DNA of 64,000 bases from Methylophaga thalassica MP (GCF_000214595.1 NZ_AFIG01000001.1:558001-622000); one strand, 5' to 3'; positions 1-11,475 are shown, numbered from the stretch's first letter. The notes: generated from the letters alone by a model not told the origin. Translations and numbers: made by a program.

Positions 1-599
1 TTATTGAGGCCGAAAATGGTAAAGAAGGGGTTGAAGCGATGAAACATCATCCTATTGATTTAGTGTTGATGGATTTACGTATGCCCGTGATGGATGGTTA
101 TCAGGCGGCAGAAAAAATTAAGGCAGAATTTGATATCCCGGTCATTGCGCTCACAGCCTCTGTGATGAAGGATGATTTTGATCGTCTCAAATCAGAGCAT
201 TTTGATGCGCATATCCGTAAGCCAGTCAAAAAGGCCGAACTCTACCATAAGCTGGCCGAATTCTTAGTGCATGAACAGCCTAGTGATTCAGACATGGCTC
301 ACGCTAATGATCAGATGCCCGTCTTATCGAAACATGAAATTAGTGTATTACCGACTATTCTCGGCTTTATGGAGAGCAAAATGCCGATTTGGAAGATGGT
401 CAAAGAAAGCAATAATATGAGTGAAATTAAACGTTTTGCTTCGGACCTGAACCAAGTCGCAGATAAAGAGAAATTCACACCTTTAGCCAATTATGCCCAG
501 CAACTTCTGGATAAAGTAGAAGTATTCGATATTCAGGGCATGACCGACTTATTGTCCGATTATCCCTTCCTATATAAGCGCTTAAGTCAGTCTGATTAG
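1..599 (+). CDS. Response-regulator receiver domain protein, C-terminal part (likely hybrid histidine kinase)
   Basis: The reading frame is open from the first bases of the window (it reads through IEAENGKEGVEA before the first ATG at 39), so the 5' end lies outside. What is visible is most of a CheY-like receiver domain with the phospho-acceptor aspartate in LVLMDLRMP, the conserved Thr/Ser in ALTAS, and the conserved Lys in RKPVKK. About 110 residues follow with alpha-helical character and no clear domain. An open 5' end with a receiver near the C-terminus fits a hybrid sensor kinase, but a stand-alone regulator is possible. The stop overlaps the stop of the convergent lipoprotein gene by 4 bp. 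Confidence 0.8.
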   Translation, partial: IEAENGKEGVEAMKHHPIDLVLMDLRMPVMDGYQAAEKIKAEFDIPVIALTASVMKDDFDRLKSEHFDAHIRKPVKKAELYHKLAEFLVHEQPSDSDMAHANDQMPVLSKHEISVLPTILGFMESKMPIWKMVKESNNMSEIKRFASDLNQVADKEKFTPLANYAQQLLDKVEVFDIQGMTDLLSDYPFLYKRLSQSD

Positions 600-1150
600 T
601 ATTTCTGGGCTCTCAGTTTAGCTACTTCTGCTCCGGAGACGTCGCCAGCCCGTAATCTGATTTCGGTGATCAACTGCCAGAAACGTTTCAGAAGAACTTG
701 ATTACCTGAGGATAACGACACGCCCTTTAAGGCGACTTGTTCTGCTAAGTCATAATCTTCCAGACTCATATGCGTCTGAGCTAAAGAGTAATAGACTTTA
801 GGATCCCTTGGGGCAATTCGTTGTGCTCGTTGTAAGTTATTCTGCGCACTTCTTAAGTCTCCACTGACTCTTGCTTGCTCAGCCCTGTCCAGTAAAGCAA
901 TAACAGCAGGGTTTTGTTTTTGTGGCAACTGAGCTTGCGGTGGTGGCGCTTGGTGTGAAGGGATAGATTGTCCAGGAATGGCTTCTTCCACAGGCGGATA
1001 GGCATGAGTTTCAGGCGTTGGCTGTTGAGGAGGCAGGTTACTACGATCATCAACTGGTGGTTGTGAGGGTTGATAAGGCGATGTTGTACAGGCAGCAAGC
1101 ACACTTAGCATAAGCCCCGTTACAAAAAAACGTGATACATAATTTGTCAT
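596..1150 (-). CDS. lpoP: TPR lipoprotein, LpoP-like activator of PBP1B
   Basis: A 184-residue outer-membrane lipoprotein: the N-terminal signal peptide ends in a lipobox (LSVLAAC, lipidated Cys about residue 21). A Pro/Gln-rich linker follows (about 25-80), then TPR-like helices (about 80-180, with VYYSLAQTHMSLEDYDLAEQ). It starts 12 bp downstream of mrcB on the same strand. In Pseudomonas a TPR lipoprotein encoded beside the PBP1B gene, LpoP, activates PBP1B from the outer membrane. The matching architecture and position make this the likely partner of the PBP1B next door. The functional link is inferred; lipidation and the TPR fold are read from sequence. Confidence 0.7.
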   Translation of the reverse strand: MTNYVSRFFVTGLMLSVLAACTTSPYQPSQPPVDDRSNLPPQQPTPETHAYPPVEEAIPGQSIPSHQAPPPQAQLPQKQNPAVIALLDRAEQARVSGDLRSAQNNLQRAQRIAPRDPKVYYSLAQTHMSLEDYDLAEQVALKGVSLSSGNQVLLKRFWQLITEIRLRAGDVSGAEVAKLRAQKY

Positions 1151-1162
1151 TGTTATACCTTA

Positions 1163-3517
1163 TTAGAACCAGTCTTTGATCCAGTTCAATGAACGTGTCA
1201 CTGGGTTAGATGATTCATCTGGTTTTGTCATACATTCGGATGCTTCAGTCGGTTCTGATCCAGAAATAAAGGGTAGCAGCCTTGCACCTTCGCAGTTTTC
1301 AGCAGACAGTAAACCGGTTTCAGCGTTTATCCATAGCCATTTTATATCGTCTGGTAACGGTGCCTCAAATGATTCAAGCGGCTGAGTTTTCATAAAGCTC
1401 TTCCAGACTCTGAGTGCACCACCGGAACCGGTAAACGGTAAGGGTGAATTATCATCCAGGCCTAGCCAGACGACGGCTAAACGATTGTTACTAAATCCTG
1501 CAAACCAACTGTCGCGCTGGTCATCGGTGGTTCCTGTCTTTCCGGCAGTATTGATACTGCTCGGTAATACGGAATAAATGCTGGCAGCAGTACCGCTGTG
1601 AGTGACTTCCTGCATGGCGGTTTGAATTAGATAAACATCATCAGCATCAATAGTTTGACGTAGCTGGAATGGATAGCTGGATAATGCTTCGCCCTGACTA
1701 TCTGTCACCGTGCGAATCGCTCGTACAGGTGTCTGGAAACCATTGGCAGCAATCGTTTGATACATGGTCGCTACTTCGAGGGGGGATAGTCCTTGTGCGC
1801 CAAGTAAAAGAGAGGGGTAAGCATCTAACTGACGTTTAATACCCAGCCGATTTAATGTGTTAATCACTTCTTTTAAGCCAACCTCCATACCAAGGCGAAC
1901 AGTTGCAATATTATAAGAATGGGCTAAGGCATCAATCAGCATGACCTGTTGGTGTGATTGTTTGCTGAAGTTTTGTGGTTTCCATGTTTGCCCATTAGGC
2001 AGTTTCATCGTCAAGCTTGAGTCATCAACAATACTGGCCAGCGTTTTGCCATGCTCTAATGCGGTTAAATACACTGCGGGTTTTACTAGGGAGCCGATTG
2101 GGCGAAGCGAGTCTAATGCGCGGTTAAATCCTTTGTAACGGGTGTTTTTATCACCAATAACCGCAAGTACTTCACCCGTTTGTGGATCCGTGACTACCAT
2201 ACTGCCCTGCAATGGTTTCAGTTTGGCGCCATAGCTTTGTTGCAAAGTGCTGATGGTTTGTTTGAGTGACGTTTCAGCATGGCTTTGAGTGATGGGATCC
2301 AGGCTGGTGTAAACACGTAAACCTTCGGAATTCAGATCTTCATCACGGTAGTCACGACGAAGTTGTCGTTTTACTAAATCCAGAAACGCCGGGTAGGCTT
2401 CTTTTAATAAGGTACCTTTTTTGACGACATCAAGATCCGCATTGATAGCTTGCTGATATTGTTGCTGGGTGATTTTCCCTTGCTCAAACAACACTTGTAA
2501 TACCAGGTTACGTCTTTTTTTCGCTCGTTCAGGGTGACGTCTTGGATCATAATAAGAGGGCCCCTTAACTAGTCCAGCCAGTAGCGCTAACTGATGCAAT
2601 TTCAGTTCTTGTAGGGGTTGAGCAAAAAAGTAATGTGCTCCTAAACCAAAACCATGAATGGCTCGGGAGCCATCCTGTCCCAGATAGACCTCATTTAAAT
2701 AAGCTTCGAGAATTTCATCTTTGCCATAATGAAGTTCTAATAACAAAGCCATGGGAATTTCGAGGAGTTTTCTGACAAGGCTGCGATCCGAGGTCAGATA
2801 AAAGTTTTTGATCAATTGCTGAGTTAACGTACTGCCACCTTGCACAAAACCACCGGCTTTAATATTAGCAACCATCGCACGAGCAATGCCTTTAGGCGAT
2901 ATACCGTGGTGCTGATAAAAATCCCGGTCTTCTATCGCGATCAAGGCTTCGGTCAGCATCGGCGGCGCATCTTTCAGCTGGATAAGATCCCGATCTTCGT
3001 TATTTAAGGGATAGATACCACCGATGAGTACGGGTTCAAGCCGAACCAACGGCACATCCTGCCCCTGGTAATCTCTCAATTGTGTTAGGCCTTGGCCATC
3101 AAAATCGAGAATCAGTTTTCTTGCCGGCTCCATACCGTCACTGAAGCGGAATCCCCGAGTTGCAATAATGGCTTTTGATGTCGAAAATGCGGCTTGCCCC
3201 GGTTGGGCGGCTTTGTTGGTAAACTGATAACCCAAGCCTCTCAGCTCGATTTTTAAGTCAGCAATCGATATTGGCGCACCCGCATATAGTTCCAGTGGAC
3301 GTGCATACACCTTGGCAGGAACCGCCCAACGTTTGCCTTCAAACTGGCTACGGATTTGAGCATCAAGAAACAGCGTTAACAAACCGAGCAGAACGAGGAT
3401 CGTAAAAGCGATCTTGAGTAAGCTTGAGCGACTGATGAAACCAGTTTGTTTTTTTCTTCGGGAGCTTGTTTTTTTTGAGCGTGTACGTTTTTTAGCGGGC
3501 GTTTTCTTTTGAGCCAT
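1163..3517 (-). CDS. mrcB: Penicillin-binding protein 1B (bifunctional glycosyltransferase/transpeptidase)
   Basis: A 784-residue class A PBP that polymerises and cross-links peptidoglycan in the periplasm. A Lys/Arg-rich cytoplasmic tail is followed by one membrane helix (about residues 30-52, LLKIAFTILVLLGLLTLFL). The GT51 glycosyltransferase carries EDRDFYQHHGIS near residue 196 and GGSTLTQQLIKN. The transpeptidase has SLVK (active-site Ser near 474), SYN (near 534) and KTGTTDD (near 659). The length is usual for PBP1B. The UB2H-like region before GT51 (YARPLELYAGAPIS) separates it from PBP1A. It is followed directly by the LpoP-like lipoprotein gene. Confidence 0.96.
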   Translation of the reverse strand: MAQKKTPAKKRTRSKKTSSRRKKQTGFISRSSLLKIAFTILVLLGLLTLFLDAQIRSQFEGKRWAVPAKVYARPLELYAGAPISIADLKIELRGLGYQFTNKAAQPGQAAFSTSKAIIATRGFRFSDGMEPARKLILDFDGQGLTQLRDYQGQDVPLVRLEPVLIGGIYPLNNEDRDLIQLKDAPPMLTEALIAIEDRDFYQHHGISPKGIARAMVANIKAGGFVQGGSTLTQQLIKNFYLTSDRSLVRKLLEIPMALLLELHYGKDEILEAYLNEVYLGQDGSRAIHGFGLGAHYFFAQPLQELKLHQLALLAGLVKGPSYYDPRRHPERAKKRRNLVLQVLFEQGKITQQQYQQAINADLDVVKKGTLLKEAYPAFLDLVKRQLRRDYRDEDLNSEGLRVYTSLDPITQSHAETSLKQTISTLQQSYGAKLKPLQGSMVVTDPQTGEVLAVIGDKNTRYKGFNRALDSLRPIGSLVKPAVYLTALEHGKTLASIVDDSSLTMKLPNGQTWKPQNFSKQSHQQVMLIDALAHSYNIATVRLGMEVGLKEVINTLNRLGIKRQLDAYPSLLLGAQGLSPLEVATMYQTIAANGFQTPVRAIRTVTDSQGEALSSYPFQLRQTIDADDVYLIQTAMQEVTHSGTAASIYSVLPSSINTAGKTGTTDDQRDSWFAGFSNNRLAVVWLGLDDNSPLPFTGSGGALRVWKSFMKTQPLESFEAPLPDDIKWLWINAETGLLSAENCEGARLLPFISGSEPTEASECMTKPDESSNPVTRSLNWIKDWF

Positions 3518-3891
3518 GAGATTCTCAGCTTAGGATACGAGCCTGTTCAGGCGGTAATTCAATAACAACATTAAAACATGATGTTGGCATTAAGTGATAA
3601 CAGTCCTCCTTAATATGCGGCGTTCAGCGGAAACGAATCGTTAAAACGCGCAGCAGTGAAAATTGTCAGAGGTCTGATCCTGTTTGTAGATAAATCAGGG
3701 CAATGGAAACCGATACGCTTGTGCTCTAAGTCATTACTTTTTTTACAGTTCGTCAAAACAGGCACGCCTAAAAAGCGCTAACAGCTTGATTTCGCATTAT
3801 GCAATTTGTCTGGTAATATGCAGAACTCCAAAAGAGTTTCATGCGTAGTTTTTCACCTGAAACGACAAAAGTACAACTGTAGCGAGCGTTT
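3518..3891. other. Intergenic region between divergent mrcB and the thioredoxin-like gene
   Basis: These 374 bases separate two divergent genes and should carry both promoters. I found no convincing ORF, tRNA or strong hairpin. The clearest promoter-like element is an extended -10, TGGTAATAT, at 3811-3819 on the plus strand, without a good -35; it would start transcription near 3826 for the thioredoxin-like gene. Confidence 0.4.
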
Positions 3892-4446
3892 ATGGCTTTA
3901 GAGACACCAGTCTGTGAATTTGGTTTGCCTGCTGTGGATTTTTCTCTGCCAGGAACAGACGGTAAAATTTGGACATTAGATGAGTGTCGTGGTGAAAATG
4001 GACTATTAGTGATGTTCATTTGTAACCATTGTCCGTACGTACAAGCGATCATGGATCGACTTGTCCGTGATACGAATGCGCTGAAAGAGTTGGGCGTTAA
4101 CTCTGTCGCCATTATGTCTAATGATGTGAATGACTATCCAGAAGATGCTTTCGATAATATGAAACGCGTTGCTGAACAGCAGCAGTTTTCATTTCCTTAT
4201 TTGTATGACGAAACACAACAGGTTGCCCAGGCTTATGGTGCAGTCTGCACGCCCGATTTTTTTGGTTATAACGGTGATTTGCAACTACAATATCGCGGTC
4301 GTTTAGATGCCAGTAAAAAACAAGCAGCGGCATCTGATGTCAGACGAGATTTGTTTGAAGCAATGAAACAAGTGGCAGAAACAGGCCACGGCCCAGAAAA
4401 TCAAATACCTAGTATGGGTTGCTCGATCAAATGGCGGGCAGCTTAA
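3892..4446 (+). CDS. Thioredoxin-fold (AhpC/TSA-type) protein
   Basis: A 184-residue cytoplasmic protein of the peroxiredoxin/redoxin fold. It begins with the PxFxLPGTDGK-type strand (LPAVDFSLPGTDGKIWTLDE) and has a CNHCPYV active-site motif near residue 43, a two-cysteine CxxC arrangement. This motif is typical of a widespread bacterial family annotated as thioredoxin family protein. The partner and substrate are unknown, and there is no signal peptide. It ends 26 bp before tkt on the same strand with no terminator between, so the two may be co-transcribed. A short A/T-rich gap with TAGGAGA before tkt supplies the tkt ribosome-binding site. Confidence 0.85.
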   Translation: MALETPVCEFGLPAVDFSLPGTDGKIWTLDECRGENGLLVMFICNHCPYVQAIMDRLVRDTNALKELGVNSVAIMSNDVNDYPEDAFDNMKRVAEQQQFSFPYLYDETQQVAQAYGAVCTPDFFGYNGDLQLQYRGRLDASKKQAAASDVRRDLFEAMKQVAETGHGPENQIPSMGCSIKWRAA

Positions 4447-4472
4447 TTTTTTTTAATAGGAGAATGTAGATA

Positions 4473-6461
4473 ATGGCTACACGTAGACATTTAGCTAATG
4501 CAATCCGTGCGCTGAGCATGGACGCAGTACAAAAGGCGAACTCGGGTCACCCCGGCGCGCCTATGGGTATGGCAGATATTGCCGAAGTGTTATGGAATGA
4601 CCATTTAAAACACAACCCAAATAACCCAAATTGGGCTGATCGTGACCGTTTCATCCTATCTAATGGTCACGGTTCTATGTTGATTTATTCATTGTTGCAC
4701 TTGTCAGGTTATGACTTGCCAATGGATTCAATCAAAACATTCCGTCAATTACATTCACAATGTGCGGGTCACCCTGAATACGGTTATGCACCAGGTGTTG
4801 AAACAACAACAGGTCCATTAGGTCAAGGTATCACCAACGGTGTTGGTTTTGCGATGGCTGAAAAACTGATGGCTGACCAATTTAACAAACCAGGTCATGA
4901 CATCGTTAACCACCACACCTATGTATTCATGGGCGACGGTTGTTTGATGGAAGGTGTTTCTCATGAAGCATGTGCGCTTGCGGGTACATGGGGTCTGGGT
5001 AACCTGATCGCATTCTGGGATGACAACAATATCTCTATCGATGGTCACATTGATGGCTGGTACACAGATGACACTGCTAAACGTTTCGAAGCTTACGGCT
5101 GGCACGTTCAATCAGTTGATGGTCATGACGCTGATGCGATCAACGCAGCTATTGAAGCAGCGAAAAAAGTCACTGACAAACCTTCACTGATCTGCTGTAA
5201 AACCATCATCGGTTTCGGTTCACCAAACAAATCAGCTAGCCATGATTGCCACGGTGCTGCATTAGGTGAAGAAGAAGTTGCATTAACTCGTAAAGAGTTA
5301 GGTTGGGACTACGAACCTTTTGTTATTCCTGAAGACGTTTATGCAGGTTGGGATGCAAAAGCAAAAGGTGACGCTGCTGAAGCTGAATGGAACAAAAAGT
5401 TCGACGCTTATGCTGCTGAATACCCAGAATTAGCTGCTGAATTTAAACGCCGCATGGCAGGTGAATTACCCGCTGACTGGAAACAATTCACAGATAAAAT
5501 GATCGCTGATTTCAACGATAAAGCAGAAAGCGTTGCTTCACGTAAAGCATCACAAAACGTTATCACTGCTTTAGCGCCTGAATTACCAGAATTTATCGGT
5601 GGTTCTGCTGACTTAACAGGTTCTAACCTGACAAGCTGCTCAAGCTTCAAACATGTTTCTGGTAAAGAGCCAGGTAACTACATTTCATACGGTGTTCGTG
5701 AGTTTGGTATGTATGCCATCATGAATGGTATGGCTCTGCACGGTGGTTTACTGCCTTACGGTGGTACGTTCCACATGTTCTCTGACTATGCTAAGTCTGC
5801 TTTACGTATGGCGGCATTGATGAAGCAACGCACAATCGCTATCTTGACTCATGACTCTATCGGTCAGGGTGAAGACGGTCCTACTCACCAACCAATCGAA
5901 AACACAGCAGGTCTGCGTTACATTCCTAACATGGATGTATGGCGTCCTTCTGATGAAACTGAAGTTGCTGTGGCTTGGGTTGCTGCCGTTGAACGTAAAG
6001 ATGGTCCTTCAAGCTTAGTATTAAGCCGTCAAGGTATCCCAGGCCGTAAACATGACACTGCTGACTTCGAAGCTATCCGTAAAGGTGCTTATGTATTGTC
6101 TGAAGCAGAAGGTGGCGCAGCTGATGTCATCATCATCGCGACAGGTTCTGAAGTTGACTTAGCGGTTAAAGCACAAGAAGAACTGAAAGCTGACGGTGTG
6201 AAAGCACGCGTTGTTTCTATGCCTTCAACTAATGTGTTTGATCGTCAAGACCAAGCTTACAAAGACAGCGTGTTAACACCTGGTGTTAAACGTGTATCTG
6301 TTGAAGCGGGTGTGACTGATTTCTGGCGCAAATATGTTGGCCTGGAAGGTGGTGTTGTTGGTATCGATACATTTGGTGAATCTGCACCAGGTGGTGTATT
6401 GATGAAACACTTCGGCTTCACAGTTGAAAATGTTGTTAAGACAGTTAAATCAGTGCTGTAA
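4473..6461 (+). CDS. tkt: Transketolase
   Basis: A 662-residue thiamine-diphosphate enzyme that moves two-carbon units between ketose and aldose phosphates in the pentose-phosphate and ribulose-monophosphate cycles. Family landmarks are the N-terminal [19 protein letters not shown], the ThDP/Mg2+ motif [12 protein letters not shown] near residue 155, and the pyrimidine-domain segment [16 protein letters not shown]. The length is normal. Codon use is strongly biased to GGT, GCT and CGT, more than in neighbouring genes, as expected for a highly expressed enzyme. In a methylotroph this step regenerates the formaldehyde acceptor. AGGAGA lies upstream of the ATG, and a terminator follows. Confidence 0.97.
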   Translation: MATRRHLANAIRALSMDAVQKANSGHPGAPMGMADIAEVLWNDHLKHNPNNPNWADRDRFILSNGHGSMLIYSLLHLSGYDLPMDSIKTFRQLHSQCAGHPEYGYAPGVETTTGPLGQGITNGVGFAMAEKLMADQFNKPGHDIVNHHTYVFMGDGCLMEGVSHEACALAGTWGLGNLIAFWDDNNISIDGHIDGWYTDDTAKRFEAYGWHVQSVDGHDADAINAAIEAAKKVTDKPSLICCKTIIGFGSPNKSASHDCHGAALGEEEVALTRKELGWDYEPFVIPEDVYAGWDAKAKGDAAEAEWNKKFDAYAAEYPELAAEFKRRMAGELPADWKQFTDKMIADFNDKAESVASRKASQNVITALAPELPEFIGGSADLTGSNLTSCSSFKHVSGKEPGNYISYGVREFGMYAIMNGMALHGGLLPYGGTFHMFSDYAKSALRMAALMKQRTIAILTHDSIGQGEDGPTHQPIENTAGLRYIPNMDVWRPSDETEVAVAWVAAVERKDGPSSLVLSRQGIPGRKHDTADFEAIRKGAYVLSEAEGGAADVIIIATGSEVDLAVKAQEELKADGVKARVVSMPSTNVFDRQDQAYKDSVLTPGVKRVSVEAGVTDFWRKYVGLEGGVVGIDTFGESAPGGVLMKHFGFTVENVVKTVKSVL

Positions 6462-6496
6462 TGATTGCTGATTTAAATTAAGTAGTAATTGAGTTG

Positions 6497-6525
6497 AACC
6501 AGTGGGCATTTGCTCACTGGTTTTT
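6497..6525 (+). terminator. Rho-independent terminator after tkt
   Basis: Arms AACCAGTG and CACTGGTT are separated by a 10-base loop and followed by TTTTT. It lies 35 bases after the tkt stop and isolates tkt from gap. Confidence 0.8.
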
Positions 6526-6554
6526 CTCTCTCTAAAGCTCGAAAGTCTAATAAG

Positions 6555-6578
6555 TGAGATTTCAGACTGAGATTTCAG
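6555..6578 (+). repeat. Direct repeat upstream of gap
   Basis: TGAGATTTCAG occurs at 6555-6565 and again at 6568-6578, a 13-bp period, 38 bp upstream of the gap start and after the tkt terminator. The position suits a regulator-binding site in the gap promoter region. No factor can be named. Confidence 0.45.
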
Positions 6579-6585
6579 TTCTTAG

Positions 6586-7614
<1,029 letters not shown>

Positions 7615-7640
7615 TTCATTCATTTATCAATAAAAACGTT

Positions 7641-7670
7641 AAGGCTTTCTGGATTCAGGAAGCCTTTTTT
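7641..7670 (+). terminator. Rho-independent terminator after gap
   Basis: A 10-bp stem (AAGGCTTTCT with AGGAAGCCTT, one G-T pair) and a 6-base loop are followed by a T run. It lies 27 bases after the gap stop. Confidence 0.85.
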
Positions 7671-7694
7671 TATGGTCAAACTAATTTAGAACGT

Positions 7695-7719
7695 TATACT
7701 TTGTGATGGAGATCACAAA
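7695..7719 (+). promoter_or_regulatory. pgk promoter -10 with overlapping CRP-like palindrome
   Basis: A -10-like TATACT at 7695-7700 runs into the perfect palindrome TTTGTGAT-ggag-ATCACAAA at 7700-7719. This contains the CRP consensus core TGTGA-N6-TCACA exactly (7702-7717). The -35 is poor (TGGTCA near 7673). If TATACT is the real -10, the site covers the transcription start, which would suggest repression rather than class I/II activation. The palindrome is observed; the factor and the sign of control are inferred. Confidence 0.6.
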
Positions 7720-7745
7720 TTTAATTATTCACGAGGAAAATCATC

Positions 7746-8933
7746 ATGTCTGTAATCAAGATGGCTGATCTGGATTTGGCGGGTAAGCGTGTACTGATTC
7801 GCCAAGATCTTAATGTGCCACTGAAAAAAGGTGTTGTTGCTGATGGCACCCGTATTCATGCTTCATTGCCCACTATAGAAATGGCATTAAAAGCAGGTGC
7901 AAAGGTCATGATCATGTCGCATCTTGGCAGACCAACTGAAGGTGAGTATGAGCATCAGTACTCGCTGGCCCCTGTTGCTAATTATTTATCAGCCTTATTG
8001 GAACAACCGGTCAGACTTGAGCAAAACTGGCTAGAACCAGAATTTATACCCGTTGAAGCGGGTGAAGTCGTCTTGTGTGAAAACGTGCGTTTTAACATCG
8101 GTGAAAAAGCCAACGATGATGCGTTATCTCGTCGTATGGCCAAGTTGTGTGATGTGTTTGTAATGGATGCCTTTGGCACAGCTCATCGTGCTCAGGCGTC
8201 GACGCATGGCGTAGCGAAATACGCACCGATTGCATGTGCCGGTCCACTATTGGCAACAGAATTAGAAGCATTGGCGAAAGCATTGGATAACCCGGCAAGG
8301 CCGCTAGTCGCGATTGTAGGTGGCTCAAAGGTATCCACCAAGTTGACGGTGCTGGAATCGTTATCTAAAAAAGTGGATCAACTGATTGTCGGTGGTGGGA
8401 TAGCCAACACTTTTATTGCGGCAGAGGGTCACCAAGTCGGTAATTCGCTTTATGAAGAAGACCTAATTGATACCTGTAAAAAACTAAGAGCGGAAGCTCA
8501 GGCTCGTGGTGGGGATATTCCGGTACCAGTTGATGTCGTATGTGGTAAGCATTTTGCTGAAAATGCGGAAGCTGAAGTCAAAAAAGTGACTGATATCGTT
8601 GCCGATGACATGATTTTTGATATTGGTCCAAAATCGGCCGCCGCTTTAACAGAAATTTTAAAAAACGCTGGTACGATTGTCTGGAATGGTCCGGTCGGCG
8701 TGTTTGAATTTAATCAGTTTGGCGAAGGCACGAAAGAAGTCGCGATGGCGATTGCTGAGTCTGATGCATTTTCTATTGCTGGTGGTGGTGATACATTAGC
8801 GGCAGTGTCTAAATATAAAATTTGTGATGACATTTCTTATATTTCAACGGGTGGTGGCGCATTTCTCGAGTTTCTTGAAGGTAAAAAATTACCGGCTGTA
8901 GATATTTTGGAGCAACGCGCCGCACAAGCATAA
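7746..8933 (+). CDS. pgk: Phosphoglycerate kinase
   Basis: A 395-residue enzyme transferring phosphate between 1,3-bisphosphoglycerate and ADP. It has the N-terminal signature [14 protein letters not shown], substrate-binding HLGRPTEG, the nucleotide-side GGSKVSTK and GGGDTLAA near the C-terminus. Length is typical of bacterial PGK. GAGGAAAA precedes the ATG. It is followed after 11 bp by pyk, so pgk-pyk-fba form one likely operon starting at the promoter with the CRP-like site. Confidence 0.97.
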   Translation: MSVIKMADLDLAGKRVLIRQDLNVPLKKGVVADGTRIHASLPTIEMALKAGAKVMIMSHLGRPTEGEYEHQYSLAPVANYLSALLEQPVRLEQNWLEPEFIPVEAGEVVLCENVRFNIGEKANDDALSRRMAKLCDVFVMDAFGTAHRAQASTHGVAKYAPIACAGPLLATELEALAKALDNPARPLVAIVGGSKVSTKLTVLESLSKKVDQLIVGGGIANTFIAAEGHQVGNSLYEEDLIDTCKKLRAEAQARGGDIPVPVDVVCGKHFAENAEAEVKKVTDIVADDMIFDIGPKSAAALTEILKNAGTIVWNGPVGVFEFNQFGEGTKEVAMAIAESDAFSIAGGGDTLAAVSKYKICDDISYISTGGGAFLEFLEGKKLPAVDILEQRAAQA

Positions 8934-8944
8934 AGGAGTTTCAT

Positions 8945-10399
8945 GTGACGGCCATAAGACGAACAAAAATTGTTGCGACTTTAGGGCCGGCCACACAAAG
9001 CCCGCAAGTATTGGATGCGATGATCGCAGCCGGCATGAATGTGGTCAGGCTTAACTTCTCTCATGGTGAGCCTGACACTCACATTGCGTTGGCAGAGCTG
9101 GTCAGAGAACGTGCTCGTTTGCAAAATAAACAAGTTGGTATTCTGGCTGACCTTCAGGGACCCAAAATTCGTATCTCCCGCTTTAAACAAGGCTCGGTTG
9201 TGCTTGAAGAAGGCGCGTACTTCATTCTGGATGCCCAGCTTGGTAGAGACGAGGGTGATGAACAGCAAGTGGGCATTGACTATAAAGCGCTTCCACGTGA
9301 TGTCAAAGCGAAAGACACCTTGCTCCTTGATGATGGCAGGATTGTATTGCGTGTGGATAAAGTCGATACGCATAAAATCTATACGACGGTAAGTTTCGGT
9401 GGTGTTCTCTCCAATAACAAAGGCATTAACCGTATTGGTGGTGGACTATCTGCCAAAGCCCTTACCGATAAAGATAAACAGGATATTAAAACGGCTGCCA
9501 GCATGCAGGCAGACTATCTCGCTGTGTCATTCCCTCGTTCGGCAGATGATATCCATCAGGCAAGGCAGTTATTACGCGATGCTGGCGGTTATGGTGCCAT
9601 TGTGGCAAAAATTGAACGTGCAGAAGCGGTAGAAGCTATTGATGAGATCATCTCAGCTACCGATGCGATTATGGTCGCACGTGGCGATTTGGGCGTGGAG
9701 ATGGGGGATGCGGCATTACCGCCTATTCAAAAACGTATCATTGGGCTGGCTCGTAAAAAGAACTGCCTGACCATTACAGCCACCCAGATGATGGAATCAA
9801 TGATCATGAATCCGATTCCGACCCGGGCTGAAGTGTTTGATGTGGCCAATGCCGTGCTGGATGGCACTGATGCTGTGATGCTATCTGGGGAAACGGCGAT
9901 TGGTAAAAATCCGATAAAAACCATAGCGGCCGTTGACCGTGTTTGTCTGCAAGCAGAGCTGGAACGTGAAATACGGGTCTCGCGACACCGGATAGACTCG
10001 CATTTTGAACGGATGGATGAGGCCATCGCTATGGCTGCCATGTATACTGCCAACCATCTGGATGTAAAAGCGATTGCTGCATTGACGGACTCAGGTGCAA
10101 CCACATTGTGGATGTCCAGAATTAGTTCGGGTATTCCTATCTTTGCACTCACACCCCATGAAAAAACAGCACGGAAAGTGACCTTATACAGAGGGGTTTA
10201 TCCACTTAAGTTTGATGTAGAACATCATGACCATGCGCTGATGAATAAAGAGATGGTAGATGAGCTTGTCCGTCGTGGTGTTGTGTCAGATGGTGATATC
10301 GTCATTATTACTAAAGGCGATCTTGAAATTCAGGGCAGTACCAATGCTATGAAAATTGTCAAAGTCGGTGATATGGCTGAACCCAGACAGATAGACTGA
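8945..10399 (+). CDS. pyk: Pyruvate kinase
   Basis: A 484-residue enzyme making pyruvate and ATP from phosphoenolpyruvate. The start [16 protein letters not shown], catalytic-loop [17 protein letters not shown], metal-binding [12 protein letters not shown] and [10 protein letters not shown] are all present. The start codon is GTG with AAAGGAG 5-6 bases upstream, 11 bp after pgk. The C-terminal allosteric domain is complete ([14 protein letters not shown] onward). It lies between pgk and fba on the same strand with no terminator visible. Confidence 0.96.
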   Translation: MTAIRRTKIVATLGPATQSPQVLDAMIAAGMNVVRLNFSHGEPDTHIALAELVRERARLQNKQVGILADLQGPKIRISRFKQGSVVLEEGAYFILDAQLGRDEGDEQQVGIDYKALPRDVKAKDTLLLDDGRIVLRVDKVDTHKIYTTVSFGGVLSNNKGINRIGGGLSAKALTDKDKQDIKTAASMQADYLAVSFPRSADDIHQARQLLRDAGGYGAIVAKIERAEAVEAIDEIISATDAIMVARGDLGVEMGDAALPPIQKRIIGLARKKNCLTITATQMMESMIMNPIPTRAEVFDVANAVLDGTDAVMLSGETAIGKNPIKTIAAVDRVCLQAELEREIRVSRHRIDSHFERMDEAIAMAAMYTANHLDVKAIAALTDSGATTLWMSRISSGIPIFALTPHEKTARKVTLYRGVYPLKFDVEHHDHALMNKEMVDELVRRGVVSDGDIVIITKGDLEIQGSTNAMKIVKVGDMAEPRQID

Positions 10400-10434
10400 A
10401 TACGGAACATGATTTTTTCTTTACAGGAGGCTTT

Positions 10435-11475
10435 ATGGCCCTGATTACGTTGCGACAATTATTAGACTATGCAGCTGAACATGATTTTGCTGTTCCGGCA
10501 TTCAATGTCAGTAATATGGAGCAAGTACATGCCATTATGCAGGCAGCAGACAAGGTAGATAGCCCTGTGATCATGCAGGCCAGTGCTGGTGCCAGAAAAT
10601 ACGCTGGTGAGCCATTTTTACGGCATATGGTCCTCGCAGCTATTGAAGAATATCCTCATATTCCAGTGGTTTTACATCAGGATCATGGCGCTAGCCCGGC
10701 TATCTGCATTCGTTCGATTCAGTCAGGATTTACTTCGGTGATGATGGATGGATCATTACGAGAAGACATGAAAACACCGTCTGATTTTGACTATAACGTG
10801 CAGGTGACAAAAAACGTTAGTGACATTGCTCATGCATGTGGTGTTTCCGTGGAAGGGGAGTTAGGCTGCCTGGGCTCTTTAGAGACCGGTATGATGGGGG
10901 AAGAAGATGGTCATGGTGCAGAATCAGCCTTAGATCATAGTCAACTATTGACCGATCCCGATGAGGCAGTGGAGTTCGTGAATTTAACGCAGGTTGATGC
11001 CTTAGCCGTTGCTATAGGCACCAGTCATGGCGCCTATAAATTTACACAACCACCAACAGGTGATGTGCTGGCGATTAGCCACTTAAAAACCTTGCAACAA
11101 AAACTGCCTGATACCCATTTTGTGATGCATGGTTCGAGTTCAGTACCGCAGGATTGGTTGAAAATTATCAATACACATGGTGGTGATATCGGCCAAACCT
11201 ATGGGGTGCCTGTAGAAGAAATTGTTGAAGGCATTCAATATGGTGTACGTAAGGTCAACATTGATACCGATTTACGCATGGCCTCAACGGGTGCTATTCG
11301 TCAGTTTTTGACTGATGAGAAGAATAAAGCGGAATTTGATCCACGGAAATTTTTCAAAGCAGCGACGCAGGCGATGCAAACGATTTGTGAAGCGCGTTAT
11401 CAGGCATTTGGTAGCGCAGGACATGCCAGAAAGATCATACCTGTTTCATTAGCTAAAATGGTTGAAAGATATTAG
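10435..11475 (+). CDS. fba: Fructose-bisphosphate aldolase, class II (Calvin-cycle subtype)
   Basis: A 346-residue zinc aldolase interconverting fructose 1,6-bisphosphate (and possibly sedoheptulose 1,7-bisphosphate) with triose phosphates. Zinc and substrate motifs are LHQDHGAS (near residue 82), [29 protein letters not shown] and KVNIDTDLR. The length and the [16 protein letters not shown] start match the CbbA/Fba subtype of proteobacteria. In a RuMP methylotroph it cleaves hexose phosphate to close the assimilation cycle. A strong AGGAGG stands 6 bases before the ATG, and it follows pyk by 35 bp. Confidence 0.96.
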   Translation: MALITLRQLLDYAAEHDFAVPAFNVSNMEQVHAIMQAADKVDSPVIMQASAGARKYAGEPFLRHMVLAAIEEYPHIPVVLHQDHGASPAICIRSIQSGFTSVMMDGSLREDMKTPSDFDYNVQVTKNVSDIAHACGVSVEGELGCLGSLETGMMGEEDGHGAESALDHSQLLTDPDEAVEFVNLTQVDALAVAIGTSHGAYKFTQPPTGDVLAISHLKTLQQKLPDTHFVMHGSSSVPQDWLKIINTHGGDIGQTYGVPVEEIVEGIQYGVRKVNIDTDLRMASTGAIRQFLTDEKNKAEFDPRKFFKAATQAMQTICEARYQAFGSAGHARKIIPVSLAKMVERY

